Assembly: GCF_004684775.1 (NCBI RefSeq)
Contig: NZ_SRIC01000030.1
Span: forward strand, 1-49,667
DNA from: Streptomyces sp. MZ04
Lineage (GTDB): Bacteria; Actinomycetota; Actinomycetes; Streptomycetales; Streptomycetaceae
DNA: 49,667 nucleotides
Reading direction: 5' to 3'
The notes beneath the pieces were generated by a model. The model saw nothing but the letters and a program-made list of their open reading frames with translations. It did not search any database and was not told the origin of the DNA. Below, one piece after another: positions 31,613-39,961 of the stretch (position 1 is the stretch's first letter; the number at the start of each line of letters is the position of its first letter). The position numbers were made by a program, and so were the translations under genes.

Positions 31613-31691
31613 GCAGAGAGATTTCGCGCAAGCGCTCTGCCGTGCGTGGCGTGCAGCGGATGGCCGCTCGACACAAGAAGCGGGAGGAGTC

Positions 31692-31912
31692 ATGGCGGAC
31701 GACATTACGGGCGCCATCTACGCCATCACACCGGACGGCGAACTGCGCTGATACCGCCACGACGGATGAACGGACGGCATCGCGCGATGGACCGCCGGCC
31801 AGGGGGCGGAAGTCTGATCAGCGGCGGCTGGAACATCTACCGCATCGTGTTCGGCGAAACGGCTCACTCCACCAGCGCATGTTCCGGACCGGCTGGTTAG
31901 ACCCGTTGTAGA
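31692..31912 (+). pseudogene. Tachylectin-like beta-propeller lectin fragment with Trp-to-stop changes
   Basis: ATG 31692 follows GGGAGGAG and reads MADDITGAIYAITPDGELR, then TGA where the family has W (R-W-Y-R-H-D-G), then YRHDG, a second TGA at another expected W, then TDGIARWTAGQGAEV. A frame change is followed by GGWNIYRIVFGE. This is one blade of a tachylectin-2-like propeller (pattern G-x-I-Y-A-I-x-P-x-G-x-L-x-W-Y-R-H-D-G). Only one blade remains; the gene is dead in the standard code. Confidence 0.75.
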
Positions 31913-31997
31913 TCACAATCTGCGGGATGACCCAGCTGTCATTCGGACTCTGCTGATCCGCCAGGACAACATAGGTACGGGACCTTTGGGCCGGCAT
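31818..31997 (-). pseudogene. Remnant of an unidentified protein
   Basis: A frame starting MPAQRSRTYVVLADQQSPND and continuing WVIPQIVIYNGSNQPVRNMRW resembles the 'N-G-S-x-x-P-V-x-x-V' beta segment found in membrane-anchored actinobacterial proteins. The continuation is antisense to the lectin pseudogene and non-coding in character. Weak evidence. Confidence 0.3.
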
Positions 31998-32025
31998 GTC
32001 GGAGGCGGACAGTAGCCTCGGGCGC

Positions 32026-32499
32026 ATGGGGATTCAGATAGATGTCGTGGTGGGTTACCCGGTCAACGATGAGGTGGAGAGGGTGCTCGGGCTGGCCGAG
32101 GCGGTCGGCGAGCCCGTCACTGTCACGTTCCTGTGGGAGGGGCGTGAAGAGGCGGAACGCGCGGTGCTGGTGCCCGCGGCCACGCTGGCGCTCTGGGAGC
32201 ATTGGGCCCCCACCGCCTACCCGATGAGCGGCGCTGGGGACGAGAACCGGGCTGTGGCGGAGGAGCCGGAACTGGCCCACCCAGCGGAATTCGGCACGTT
32301 CACGCTCTTTCGTCGTCGCGCAGGAGGGCGCACGGCGGTTGCCCGCAAGGGCGTGGTCGTCGCCGAGCTACTGGACCCCGACGAGGCGCACTGGCTCGAG
32401 GAGAAGGCCCGCAATGTCCGCCAAGGCTTCATGGATCCGAAGCAGAAGGCGGCGTTCGAGGAGTTCCTTGCCCGGCAGGCGTCCCTCGATGAGCAGTGA
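32026..32499 (+). CDS. Hypothetical protein
   Basis: 157-residue acidic protein MGIQIDVVVGYPVNDEVER..., with a strongly negative middle (WEGREEAERAV, AVAEEPELAHPAEFG) and a helical end (EAHWLEEKARNVRQGFMDPKQKAAFEEFL). The first ATG of the frame (31996) is less likely because the sequence before 32026 lacks conservation. Stands alone, convergent with the P450 gene. Not recognised. Confidence 0.7.
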   Translation: MGIQIDVVVGYPVNDEVERVLGLAEAVGEPVTVTFLWEGREEAERAVLVPAATLALWEHWAPTAYPMSGAGDENRAVAEEPELAHPAEFGTFTLFRRRAGGRTAVARKGVVVAELLDPDEAHWLEEKARNVRQGFMDPKQKAAFEEFLARQASLDEQ

Positions 32500-32541
32500 C
32501 GCGCCGATCCGCCCATCGCCGTACGACCAGTAGCGTGTCGC

Positions 32542-33813
32542 TCATCGAGGCAGCGGTCCGAAGAGCACGTTGCCCGGGGTGGAAGGGTCGTCGCTGGCCC
32601 ATTTGCGGGCGCCGCCCCCGAAGGGGATGAGGGCCGGGTTGGGGTGGGCCGCGTCGCTCTGACCGTCCCACCTGCCGGGGAGGAAGCTGTCCGGCTCGGG
32701 ATACAGATGGGGCAGGTGGTGGATGACGTAAGGGCTGTAGACGACCGTGGCCCCCACGGGAATCACGTGGCCGCCGACCGTGCTCTCCGCGGTGGCGGTA
32801 CGGGTGAAGAACCAGCCCGGGGGATACAGCCGCAGCGTCTCGGTGATGACACGCCCGGTCAGCGACAGCCTGTCCAGGTCCTCGAAAGCGGCAGCCCTTC
32901 CGCACAGGACCGCGTCGACCTCCGCATGCAGTTCTTCCTCGATATCAGGGTGTCCTGCGAGCAGATGCAGCGCCCACGCCAGCGTGGCGGCGGTCGTCTC
33001 CACCGCGCCGATGAAGAAGGTCAGCATCTGGTCGACGACCTCGTCGCCGGACAGGTGCGGGACGTCATGCGCGGTGTCGGGACTGTTCGCTCCGGACAGG
33101 AGCATGGACAGCAGATCGTCCTCGACGGTGCCACGGGTGCGGTGGTCGTCGATGAGCTGGGCGAAGGCCCCGCGCAGCCGTTGCCGCGCACGGTTCCATC
33201 CACGGCTGCCGGGCAGGGGAAGCTTCTCCAGCGCCGGGGGCACCATCATCCGTTGGTAGATGCCCGGGAAGACGGCCATGAGGTCGCTGAGGACCGCGGT
33301 GACCGGGACTCTCAGAGGAAGTCCGGCGAACATCGTCCTGACGACGACGCGGGCAGCGAGCTCGTGCATCTCGGCCAGCACGTCGATGGCCTTGCCGTCG
33401 TGCCAGCGCCCGGTGGTCGTAGCGATCTCCTCGGCCATCGCCTGCGCATAGCCGGGTAGGCGGTTCGAGTGGAAGGCGGGCTGGGCCAGTCGTCGCAGCG
33501 GCCGGTGCGCGCTGTGGGGACACGTGGCCATGCCATGGCCCAACAGCAGATCACGCACACGGTCGAAGAGCATGCCGCCCTTGTCGAAGGTGCGGTCGTC
33601 GACGAGCACCTGCCGGGTCAGTTCCGGCTCGCACAGCACGTAGGCGGGGAAGGGACCGATCCGGATGCGTACGACGTCTCCGTGCGCCGGTAGCGAGGTG
33701 AGAAAGCGGAACGGATCGCGCAGCAGCGGCACGACATGCCCCAGCAGGGGAAGTCCACCCGGCGCTACGGGAGTTGAATGCTGGAGGCTCGTTGCAGCCT
33801 TCCCTGGTCGCAT
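32542..33813 (-). CDS. Cytochrome P450 lacking the heme-ligand cysteine (truncated)
   Basis: 423-residue P450 resembling terpene oxidases of Streptomyces. Present: proline-rich hinge (VAPGGLPLLGHVV), C-helix HSAHRPLRRLAQPAF, I-helix FFIGAVETTAATLAWAL, K-helix ETLRLYPP with ExxR, and PERF-like PDSFLPGRW. The heme loop reads FGGGARKWASDD where FGGGxRxCIG is required, so Trp405 replaces the axial Cys. The protein ends 18 residues later, without the L-helix and C-terminal sheet. It therefore cannot be a normal thiolate P450. ATG 33813 (MRPGKAATSLQ) was chosen. Directly downstream of the terpene synthase, whose product it presumably once oxidised. Confidence 0.85.
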   Translation of the reverse strand: MRPGKAATSLQHSTPVAPGGLPLLGHVVPLLRDPFRFLTSLPAHGDVVRIRIGPFPAYVLCEPELTRQVLVDDRTFDKGGMLFDRVRDLLLGHGMATCPHSAHRPLRRLAQPAFHSNRLPGYAQAMAEEIATTTGRWHDGKAIDVLAEMHELAARVVVRTMFAGLPLRVPVTAVLSDLMAVFPGIYQRMMVPPALEKLPLPGSRGWNRARQRLRGAFAQLIDDHRTRGTVEDDLLSMLLSGANSPDTAHDVPHLSGDEVVDQMLTFFIGAVETTAATLAWALHLLAGHPDIEEELHAEVDAVLCGRAAAFEDLDRLSLTGRVITETLRLYPPGWFFTRTATAESTVGGHVIPVGATVVYSPYVIHHLPHLYPEPDSFLPGRWDGQSDAAHPNPALIPFGGGARKWASDDPSTPGNVLFGPLPR

Positions 33814-33907
33814 GGGGTTGGTGGTTCCTTCCGTAGAGAAGCGCGATTGCCTGGCACATCCCGGGCGCCCATCACACCGCCTGTGGCACACGACAGCCGC
33901 GGCTCGT

Positions 33908-33949
33908 GAGCCCTGAGCCCTGAGCCCTGAGCCCTGAGCCCTGAGCTCT
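33908..33949. repeat. Heptanucleotide tandem repeat (GAGCCCT)
   Basis: Five exact copies from 33908 to 33942 and a sixth with one mismatch, in the gap between the terpene synthase stop and the P450 leader. Slippage here would change operon spacing only. Confidence 0.93.
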
Positions 33950-33955
33950 GCCGTG

Positions 33956-35008
33956 TCAGTCGGGTCGCAGCAGCGGTTCGATATAGGCAGGGACGGTGAC
34001 ACCCGGACGGCCGGAGGAGACGTCTGTGTAGCGGCGGGTCTCGAACGACCACACCGCATTGGCGTTCATCCAGGCGCCGTAGACCTCCAGGCAGCGCCTG
34101 ATTCCGAGGCGTGTGCCGGCGTCCAGGTCCGTTGCGTCCAACAGCTGGAGCATCAGGTCGCGACCCGTGATGAAGTCGCCGATGCGTGCCTGCGTCATGA
34201 CCGCGGCACGGTCGACCGCTTCCTGCAGATCGCATCCGATGGCGCGTTGCAGGACCAGGGGAAGGTTGTGTACGTCGGCATGGGCGAGCTCCTTGCGCAG
34301 CGAGACGATGTCGTTGTGCCAGCAGACGACATCGTTCGCCGCGAGCCGCGGATGCTGGAACTCGCGCAGCCGGTACCACTCGGAAGGGATTTCGGTGCCT
34401 TCGATGGGCTCGGCGAGGTCGAAGACGATGTTCATGGCACCCGACTCGCGCCGGTGCGCGATGAAGCCGAGCACGTCGAGGGGGACGGCGGCCGCCCGCC
34501 GCGATGCCTCACTCACCGAAGTACGCGCGTACTGAAGGAAGTTGTGCCGGAACCGGGCGCTCCAGGCATCCGACATGCCCACGCAGGCACGCCTCAGAAG
34601 ATCGTCGAGGGCCCGTGCAGCGGGGCTCACCACTGCCTCAGGAGGCAGCTTGCCCTCGATCAACGCCTCCACGTGCGCGGCTCGTGCCAGCCACAGTTCA
34701 GGATCACGCCCATAGGGGCCCTCATCGCCCTGGTCGTCGAAGAGGAAGAGCCAAGCGGCCGTGTCGGCGCCGAGTTGGAGTCCCTCCGCCCTTGCGGTGG
34801 GGTAGGAACGCGCGGCGAGCAACGCGGGATTCACGGCCTTGAAGCTGTGCAACTCCGCCTGAACGGCAAGATCCTTCCCGTCACCACAGACCTCACCCGT
34901 GGGTGCACTCCAACGTGGTATCCACTGAGCGCGTGTGCGCCAAGAACGGGCAAGCGGTCGTGCCGGGAACAGCCGGTCCGGTCGGCACGGTTGCACAGAC
35001 CAAGACAT
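33956..35008 (-). CDS. Class I terpene (sesquiterpene) synthase
   Basis: 350-residue cyclase acting on a prenyl diphosphate, probably farnesyl diphosphate. The metal-binding motifs are intact: DDQGDE at 91-96 (Asp-rich) and NDIVSLRKE at 232-240 (NSE triad Asn232, Ser236, Glu240). The C-terminal RRY of SFETRRYTD is also present. The single alpha-domain size fits bacterial sesquiterpene cyclases. ATG 35008 gives MSWSVQPC; no strong ribosome site is seen. The start is only 22 bp from the divergent deacetylase gene. Product cannot be read from sequence. Confidence 0.9.
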   Translation of the reverse strand: MSWSVQPCRPDRLFPARPLARSWRTRAQWIPRWSAPTGEVCGDGKDLAVQAELHSFKAVNPALLAARSYPTARAEGLQLGADTAAWLFLFDDQGDEGPYGRDPELWLARAAHVEALIEGKLPPEAVVSPAARALDDLLRRACVGMSDAWSARFRHNFLQYARTSVSEASRRAAAVPLDVLGFIAHRRESGAMNIVFDLAEPIEGTEIPSEWYRLREFQHPRLAANDVVCWHNDIVSLRKELAHADVHNLPLVLQRAIGCDLQEAVDRAAVMTQARIGDFITGRDLMLQLLDATDLDAGTRLGIRRCLEVYGAWMNANAVWSFETRRYTDVSSGRPGVTVPAYIEPLLRPD

Positions 35009-35030
35009 ATTTCTGCAGGAGGAATGATTC

Positions 35031-35864
35031 ATGACTGACCGGCCCTTGACGCTCATGGCCGTACACGCCCACCCCGACGACGAGGCCACCGGAACCGGAG
35101 GGATCCTCGCGCGGTACGCGGCGGAAGGCATCCGTACGGTTCTCGTGACGTGTACCGACGGCGGTTGCGGTGACGGACCGGAGGGTGTCAAGCCGGGCGA
35201 TCCCGGGCACGATCCGGCGGCCGTCGCCTTGATGCGCCGTCAAGAACTCCAGGAGAGCTGTGACGTCTTGCAGGTCAGCGATCTGGAGCTGCTGGACTAT
35301 GCCGACTCCGGGATGATGGGCTGGCCGAGCAACGACGCCCCCGGGTCCTTCTGGCAGACCCCCGTGGAGGAAGGCGCCGCCCGGCTCGCGGAACTCATGC
35401 GGCACTACCGGCCCGATGTGGTCGTCACCTACGACGAGAACGGCTTCTACGGCCACCCCGACCACATCCAGGCCCACCGCATCACGATGGCGGCGCTGGA
35501 GATGACCGACCTGACACCGAAGGTGTACTGGACGACGATGCCCCGCTCGGGGATGCAACGGTTCGGGGAGCTCATGCGCGAGTTTCATCCGGACATGCCG
35601 GAGCCGGATCCGGCCGAGGCCGCCGCGATGGCCGAGATCGGCCTCCCCGACGACGAGATCACCACGTGGGTGGACACCACCGCGTTCAGTGGCCAGAAGT
35701 TCGACGCGCTGGCCGCGCACGCCAGTCAGGGCGAGAACATCTTCTTCCTCAAGATGGGCAAGGAGAGGTTCGGCGCGTTGATGGGCGTGGAGACCTTCGT
35801 ACGCGTCAAGGACGCCACCGGCGCGGCCGCACCCGAGAACGATCTCTTCGCCGGACTGCGCTGA
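35031..35864 (+). CDS. PIG-L/LmbE family zinc deacetylase, Mca-like
   Basis: 277-residue enzyme with the zinc signature AHPDDE at 13-18, DGGCGDGPEG, and the third ligand region GHPDHIQAH. The fold and length match MshB/Mca enzymes that remove acyl groups from N-acetyl-glucosaminyl-inositol or mycothiol conjugates. The conserved YDENGFYGHPDH is typical of the mycothiol-conjugate amidase branch. ATG 35031 follows AGGAGG. It shares a very short divergent promoter with the terpene synthase, which may be coincidental. Substrate assignment is uncertain. Confidence 0.9.
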   Translation: MTDRPLTLMAVHAHPDDEATGTGGILARYAAEGIRTVLVTCTDGGCGDGPEGVKPGDPGHDPAAVALMRRQELQESCDVLQVSDLELLDYADSGMMGWPSNDAPGSFWQTPVEEGAARLAELMRHYRPDVVVTYDENGFYGHPDHIQAHRITMAALEMTDLTPKVYWTTMPRSGMQRFGELMREFHPDMPEPDPAEAAAMAEIGLPDDEITTWVDTTAFSGQKFDALAAHASQGENIFFLKMGKERFGALMGVETFVRVKDATGAAAPENDLFAGLR

Positions 35865-35895
35865 TCCGCCCACCCGGCCACTACCCAGCAGGCCC

Positions 35896-37752
35896 TCACT
35901 CCGGTAGCCGCAGTTCTCCGTACGCCCCCGCCGGGACGGCGGGCGCGTCGGGCGGGATCGCCGGCACGCGCGCGTACCCCGCGCCCTGCGCCGGACGCCC
36001 GTCCGCCTCGCCCTTGTTGGGCCAGAGGGACATCGCGCGCTCGGCCTGCGCCGTGATCGTGAGGGACGGGTTCACGCCGAGGTTCGCGGAGACCGCGGCG
36101 CCGTCGACGACGGAGATGCCGGGGTGGCCGTAGAGGCGGTGGTAGGGGTCGATGACGCCCGTTTCCGCCGAGTCGCCGATCGGGCAGCCGCCCAGGAAGT
36201 GCGCGGTCAGGGGCTTGTTGAGCAGTTCGCCGAGGTTGGTCCCGGCAAAGCCGTTGATGCGCTCGGCGACCAGGCCCGCCGCCTCCCAGCCCTCCGGGAT
36301 GTGCACCGGGTTGGGCGCCCCGTGGCCCTGCTCGGCCGTGAGGAGGCGGCGGCGTCCCAGGCGGGTGGTCAGGGAGTTGTCGTGGGTCTGCATGACCAGG
36401 CCGATGATGGTCCGCTCCGACCAGCGGTGTGTGGAGGCGACGCGGGCCACGAGCACCGGGTGGGAGAGGAAGGCGAGGACGGCGGCCAGCGGTTTGGGGA
36501 GGTTCTGGCGGTACTGCGGGACGCAGATCAGCGCCATCAGGTTGGAGCCTTTGCCGTAACGGACGTTCTCGATGTGCGTGGTGGGGCTCGGGTGGATGGA
36601 GGACGTGATCGCGACGCCCCGGGTGAAGTCCAGGGGGCGGCCCGCGCCGTGCTTCTTGCGGTAGCGGCGCGGGAACGTCACCGCGCCCACCAGGGCCTCG
36701 GAGTTGGTGCGGGTCAGGCCGCCGAGCCGTGGGGAGAGGCGGGGCAGCGTGCCCTCGTCCTTCATGCGGTGCAGCAGGGTCTGGGTGCCGTACGTCCCCG
36801 CGGCGAGGACGATGTGGCGGGCGCGCAGGACGGTGCGGGGGCCTCTGCGCCGCCGGTCGGTGGGGACGGTCGCCACCTCGTGGCCCCCGGCGGTCTCGCG
36901 TACGGAGACCACCGTCGTCATCGCGCGGACCTCCGCGCCCGCCCGCTCGGCCAGGTGGAGATAGTTCTCGGTCAGGGTGTTCTTCGCGCCCACCCTGCAG
37001 CCGGTCATGCACGAGCCGCACTCCGTGCAGGGCGTCCGCGCGGGCCCCGCGCCACCGAAGTACGGATCGGGAACTTCCGCACCCGGTCCGCCCGTTGAAC
37101 GACTGGTGCCGGTGGCGCCACCGGCACCGCCATCGCCATAGCCGCCGCCAGCACCCCCGCTGCCGCCATCAGCACCCCCGATGTCGCGGTCGTCGCCGCC
37201 CGCGTCCGCCCCATCACCGAAGAACACCCCCACAGGCGTCAGCCGGAAGGTGTCCGCCACACCCATCCGCTCCGCCGCCGCCCGCAGATGCTCGTCCGCC
37301 TCGGTCGTGGTCGGGTTCTGGCGTACGCCGAGCATGCGCCGGGCCTGGTCGTAGTGCGGGGCGAGTTCCGCCCGCCAGTCCGTGATGCCCGCCCACTGCT
37401 TGTCCTCGAAGAAGGCGGGCGGCGGCACGTAGAGCGTGTTCGCGTAGTTCAGCGAACCGCCGCCCACACCCGCGCCCGCGAGGACCATGACGTTACGGAG
37501 GAGATGGATGCGCTGGATGCCGTAGAGACCGAGGGCCGGCGCCCACAGGTAGTTCCGCAGGTCCCAGGAGTTCCGGGGCAGTGATGCGCGGGCGAAGCGG
37601 CGCCCCGCCTCCAGGACACCGACCCGGTAGCCCTTCTCGGTCAGCCGCAGTGCGGCGACCGATCCGCCGAACCCCGACCCCACCACCAGCACATCGAAGT
37701 CGTACGCCTCCTGAGAATCCCCTGCCCGAGAATCCCCTGCCGCCTCACGCAC
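35896..37752 (-). CDS. GMC-type FAD oxidoreductase, cholesterol-oxidase-like
   Basis: 618-residue flavoenzyme. The FAD-binding Rossmann motif is at 22-50 (VLVVGSGFGGSVAALRLTEKG). GGGSLNYANTLY and a ferredoxin-like Cys cluster (CTECGSCMTGC) follow; this cluster is typical of the ChoD-like branch. GCPIGDSAETGVIDPYHRLYGHPGISVVDGAAV is the conserved GMC end. Between about 190 and 235 lies a Gly/Asp-rich insertion (GADGGSGGAGGGYGDGG) that breaks the family alignment. The GTG start overlaps the acyl-CoA ligase stop by 8 bp, so the two form an operon. Probably oxidises a sterol or another lipid alcohol. Confidence 0.9.
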   Translation of the reverse strand: MREAAGDSRAGDSQEAYDFDVLVVGSGFGGSVAALRLTEKGYRVGVLEAGRRFARASLPRNSWDLRNYLWAPALGLYGIQRIHLLRNVMVLAGAGVGGGSLNYANTLYVPPPAFFEDKQWAGITDWRAELAPHYDQARRMLGVRQNPTTTEADEHLRAAAERMGVADTFRLTPVGVFFGDGADAGGDDRDIGGADGGSGGAGGGYGDGGAGGATGTSRSTGGPGAEVPDPYFGGAGPARTPCTECGSCMTGCRVGAKNTLTENYLHLAERAGAEVRAMTTVVSVRETAGGHEVATVPTDRRRRGPRTVLRARHIVLAAGTYGTQTLLHRMKDEGTLPRLSPRLGGLTRTNSEALVGAVTFPRRYRKKHGAGRPLDFTRGVAITSSIHPSPTTHIENVRYGKGSNLMALICVPQYRQNLPKPLAAVLAFLSHPVLVARVASTHRWSERTIIGLVMQTHDNSLTTRLGRRRLLTAEQGHGAPNPVHIPEGWEAAGLVAERINGFAGTNLGELLNKPLTAHFLGGCPIGDSAETGVIDPYHRLYGHPGISVVDGAAVSANLGVNPSLTITAQAERAMSLWPNKGEADGRPAQGAGYARVPAIPPDAPAVPAGAYGELRLPE

Positions 37753-39796
37753 CGTAAAGCGCCTCGATCTCGCCCGCGTACGCCCTCGCCACCGCGTGCC
37801 GTTTGATCTTCAGGGAGGGTGTCAGCAGCCCGTTGTCCTCGGTGAACTCGCCCTCGACGATGACGAACTTCCGGACGGACTCGGCCCGTGAGACCGCCGA
37901 GTTGGCGTAGTCCACGGCCTTCTGGACCTCCGCGATCATCTTCGGGTCGCGGCACAGTTCGGCGAGCGGGGTGTCCTTGGGGCGTTTGCGGACGGCGAGC
38001 CAGTGCTCGACGGCCTCCGGGTCCAGCGTGATGACCGCGGCGACGTACGAACGGTTGTCGCCGACGACGATGCACTGGCCGACCGGCGCCCGGCTGCGCA
38101 ACCGGTCCTCCAGGATCGCCGGGGAGACGTTCTTGCCGCCGGAGGTGACGATGAGGTCCTTCTTGCGCCCCGTGATCGTGAGGTAGCCGTCGCCGTCGAG
38201 CGCCCCGAGGTCACCGGTCGCGAACCACTCGTCCCGCAGCACGGCGTCCGTGGCGGCCGGGTTGTTCCAGTACGAGCCGAAGACGATGCCGCCCTTGATG
38301 AGCACCTCCCCGTCGTCCGCGATGCGTATCGCGGTGCCGGGCACCGGCAGACCCACCGTGCCGGGGCGGGGCTTCAGCGGCGGCGTGATGGTCGCGGCGG
38401 CGGTGGTCTCCGTCAGGCCGTACCCCTCGTAGATGACGATCCCGGCGGCGTAGAAGAAGAGGTTGAGGCGGCGGTCGAGCGGGGAGCCGCCGCTGATCGC
38501 GTAGCGCAGCCTGCCGCCGACCTCCTTGCGGATGCGCCGGTAGACGAGCAACTCGTACAGCGCCCAGCCCAGGTAGAGCCCGGCGGAAGGACCGGGAGGC
38601 CCCTTCTTGTCGAGGAACCTGCCCTTGTCGAGGAACCTGCCCTTGTCGAGGAACCTGCCCTTGTCGAGGAACTTGTTCAGATACGCCTCGCCGAACCGCA
38701 CCGCGATTCCCTCGGCCCGGTCGAAGGACGCGGCGCGCCCGATCTTCTCGGCGGTCGCGCGCCCCGTGTCGTGGATCTTCTCGAAGAGATACGGGACGCC
38801 GACGATGAACGTGGGCCTGAAGGACCGGAGTTCGGGGCGGAGTTCGTCCGGCTTGATGCTCGGGCAGTGGCCGAGTTCGATGCGGGCGAGCATGCAGGCG
38901 ATCTGGATGGTGCGGCCCAGGATGTGGGCGAGCGGCAGGAAGAGGAGCGTCGAGGCGACCTGGCCGGTGATCGCCTTGAAGACGGGGTGCAGGAGGTCGA
39001 CGGTGTTCGCGGCCTCGGCGTGCAGATTGCCGTGGGTGAGGACGCAGCCCTTGGGCTTGCCCGTGGTGCCCGAGGTGTAGCAGATGGTGGCGATGGAGTC
39101 CGGGGTGAGGGCGGACCGCCGCTTGGTCACCTCCTCGTCGGACAACTCACGGCCGTCCTGCGCGAGTTGGAGCACCGCTCCGTCGTCGATGCACAGGACG
39201 CGCGGCGGTTCGACAAGGTCGCCGAGGTCGGCAGGGTCGGCGAGGTTGTCGAGGTCGGCAGGGTCGGCGAGGTTGTCGAGGTCGGCGAGGTCCGCGACCG
39301 CCGCCTCGGCCGTCGCCACGTTCTCCGGGGTCTCCGCGATCAGGAACCGCGCGCCCGAGTCCCGTACGATCCACTCGATCTGCTCGGCCGCCGATGTCGC
39401 GTACACGGGCACGCTCTGGCCGCCCGCCGCCCAGATCGCGAAGTCGAGGACGGCCCACTCGTACCGGGTACGTGACATCAGCGCGACCCGCCCGCCCGGC
39501 TCGAGCCCCGCGGCGATCAACCCCTTGGCGACGGCGGTGACTTCACGCGCGAAGGCCGCCGCGGTGACCGGCCGCCACTGGTCGCCCTGCTTGCGGCGCA
39601 GGACGACGGCGTCGGGCGCCTCGGCGGCGTTGGTGAAGGGGATGTCGGCGGTGCTGCCCGCGGTGGCCCCGGCCGCTAGCGGGGCGACGCTCGCCTCGCG
39701 CACGGTTCCGTGCTCGTCCCGGACGATGTCGACGGTGATGCGCTCCGCCAGCTCACTGTGGCGTTGTGCCCGTTTCAGATCCTTGCGTACGCCCAT
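37745..39796 (-). CDS. Long-chain acyl-CoA synthetase (FadD15-like) with in-frame tandem repeats
   Basis: 683-residue AMP-forming ligase that activates fatty or steroid side-chain acids. Motifs: P-loop YTSGTTGKPKG, FLPLAHILGR, GYGLTETTAA, the adenylation TGDLG and GRKKDLIVTSGGKNVSP, and the C-terminal Lys in LTPSLKIKR. Two expansions are visible: a 9-residue unit DNLADPADL twice (near 39220-39290) and a 6-residue unit FLDKGR repeated nearly four times (38606-38673). The family lacks both. ATG 39796. Upstream lies a TTAC-N6-GTAG site matching the TetR operators. Confidence 0.93.
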   Translation of the reverse strand: MGVRKDLKRAQRHSELAERITVDIVRDEHGTVREASVAPLAAGATAGSTADIPFTNAAEAPDAVVLRRKQGDQWRPVTAAAFAREVTAVAKGLIAAGLEPGGRVALMSRTRYEWAVLDFAIWAAGGQSVPVYATSAAEQIEWIVRDSGARFLIAETPENVATAEAAVADLADLDNLADPADLDNLADPADLGDLVEPPRVLCIDDGAVLQLAQDGRELSDEEVTKRRSALTPDSIATICYTSGTTGKPKGCVLTHGNLHAEAANTVDLLHPVFKAITGQVASTLLFLPLAHILGRTIQIACMLARIELGHCPSIKPDELRPELRSFRPTFIVGVPYLFEKIHDTGRATAEKIGRAASFDRAEGIAVRFGEAYLNKFLDKGRFLDKGRFLDKGRFLDKKGPPGPSAGLYLGWALYELLVYRRIRKEVGGRLRYAISGGSPLDRRLNLFFYAAGIVIYEGYGLTETTAAATITPPLKPRPGTVGLPVPGTAIRIADDGEVLIKGGIVFGSYWNNPAATDAVLRDEWFATGDLGALDGDGYLTITGRKKDLIVTSGGKNVSPAILEDRLRSRAPVGQCIVVGDNRSYVAAVITLDPEAVEHWLAVRKRPKDTPLAELCRDPKMIAEVQKAVDYANSAVSRAESVRKFVIVEGEFTEDNGLLTPSLKIKRHAVARAYAGEIEALYGA
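38606..38673. repeat. 18-bp tandem repeat inside the acyl-CoA synthetase gene
   Basis: Unit CTTGTCGAGGAACCTGCC, three full copies plus 14 bp. The 18-bp period preserves the frame and encodes FLDKGR units. Confidence 0.95.
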
Positions 39797-39870
39797 GACG
39801 GCTCCCGGCTCCGGCTACCAGCTGACGTGCAGAGGTGATGCGGTGCATGCGTACTTACCGGGAGGTCAAC

Positions 39871-39884
39871 TTACTCAAGCGTAG
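39871..39884. promoter_or_regulatory. Candidate TetR operator before the acyl-CoA synthetase operon
   Basis: TTACTCAAGCGTAG, one base from TTAC-N6-GTAA, about 75 bp upstream of ATG 39796. It would place the ligase/oxidoreductase operon under the neighbouring TetR protein. Confidence 0.5.
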
Positions 39885-39961
39885 GGAAAGTTCAATGGTG
39901 CGGACAGCGAAGAACTGGTACGGACAGCGAAAGAAATCGGCGAGGTGCGTCCGCCGGGGGC

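Noticed and set aside
38003..39475. 490-codon plus-strand frame opposite the acyl-CoA synthetase
   Set aside because: Antisense shadow with repetitive composition; the ligase motifs on the minus strand are complete.
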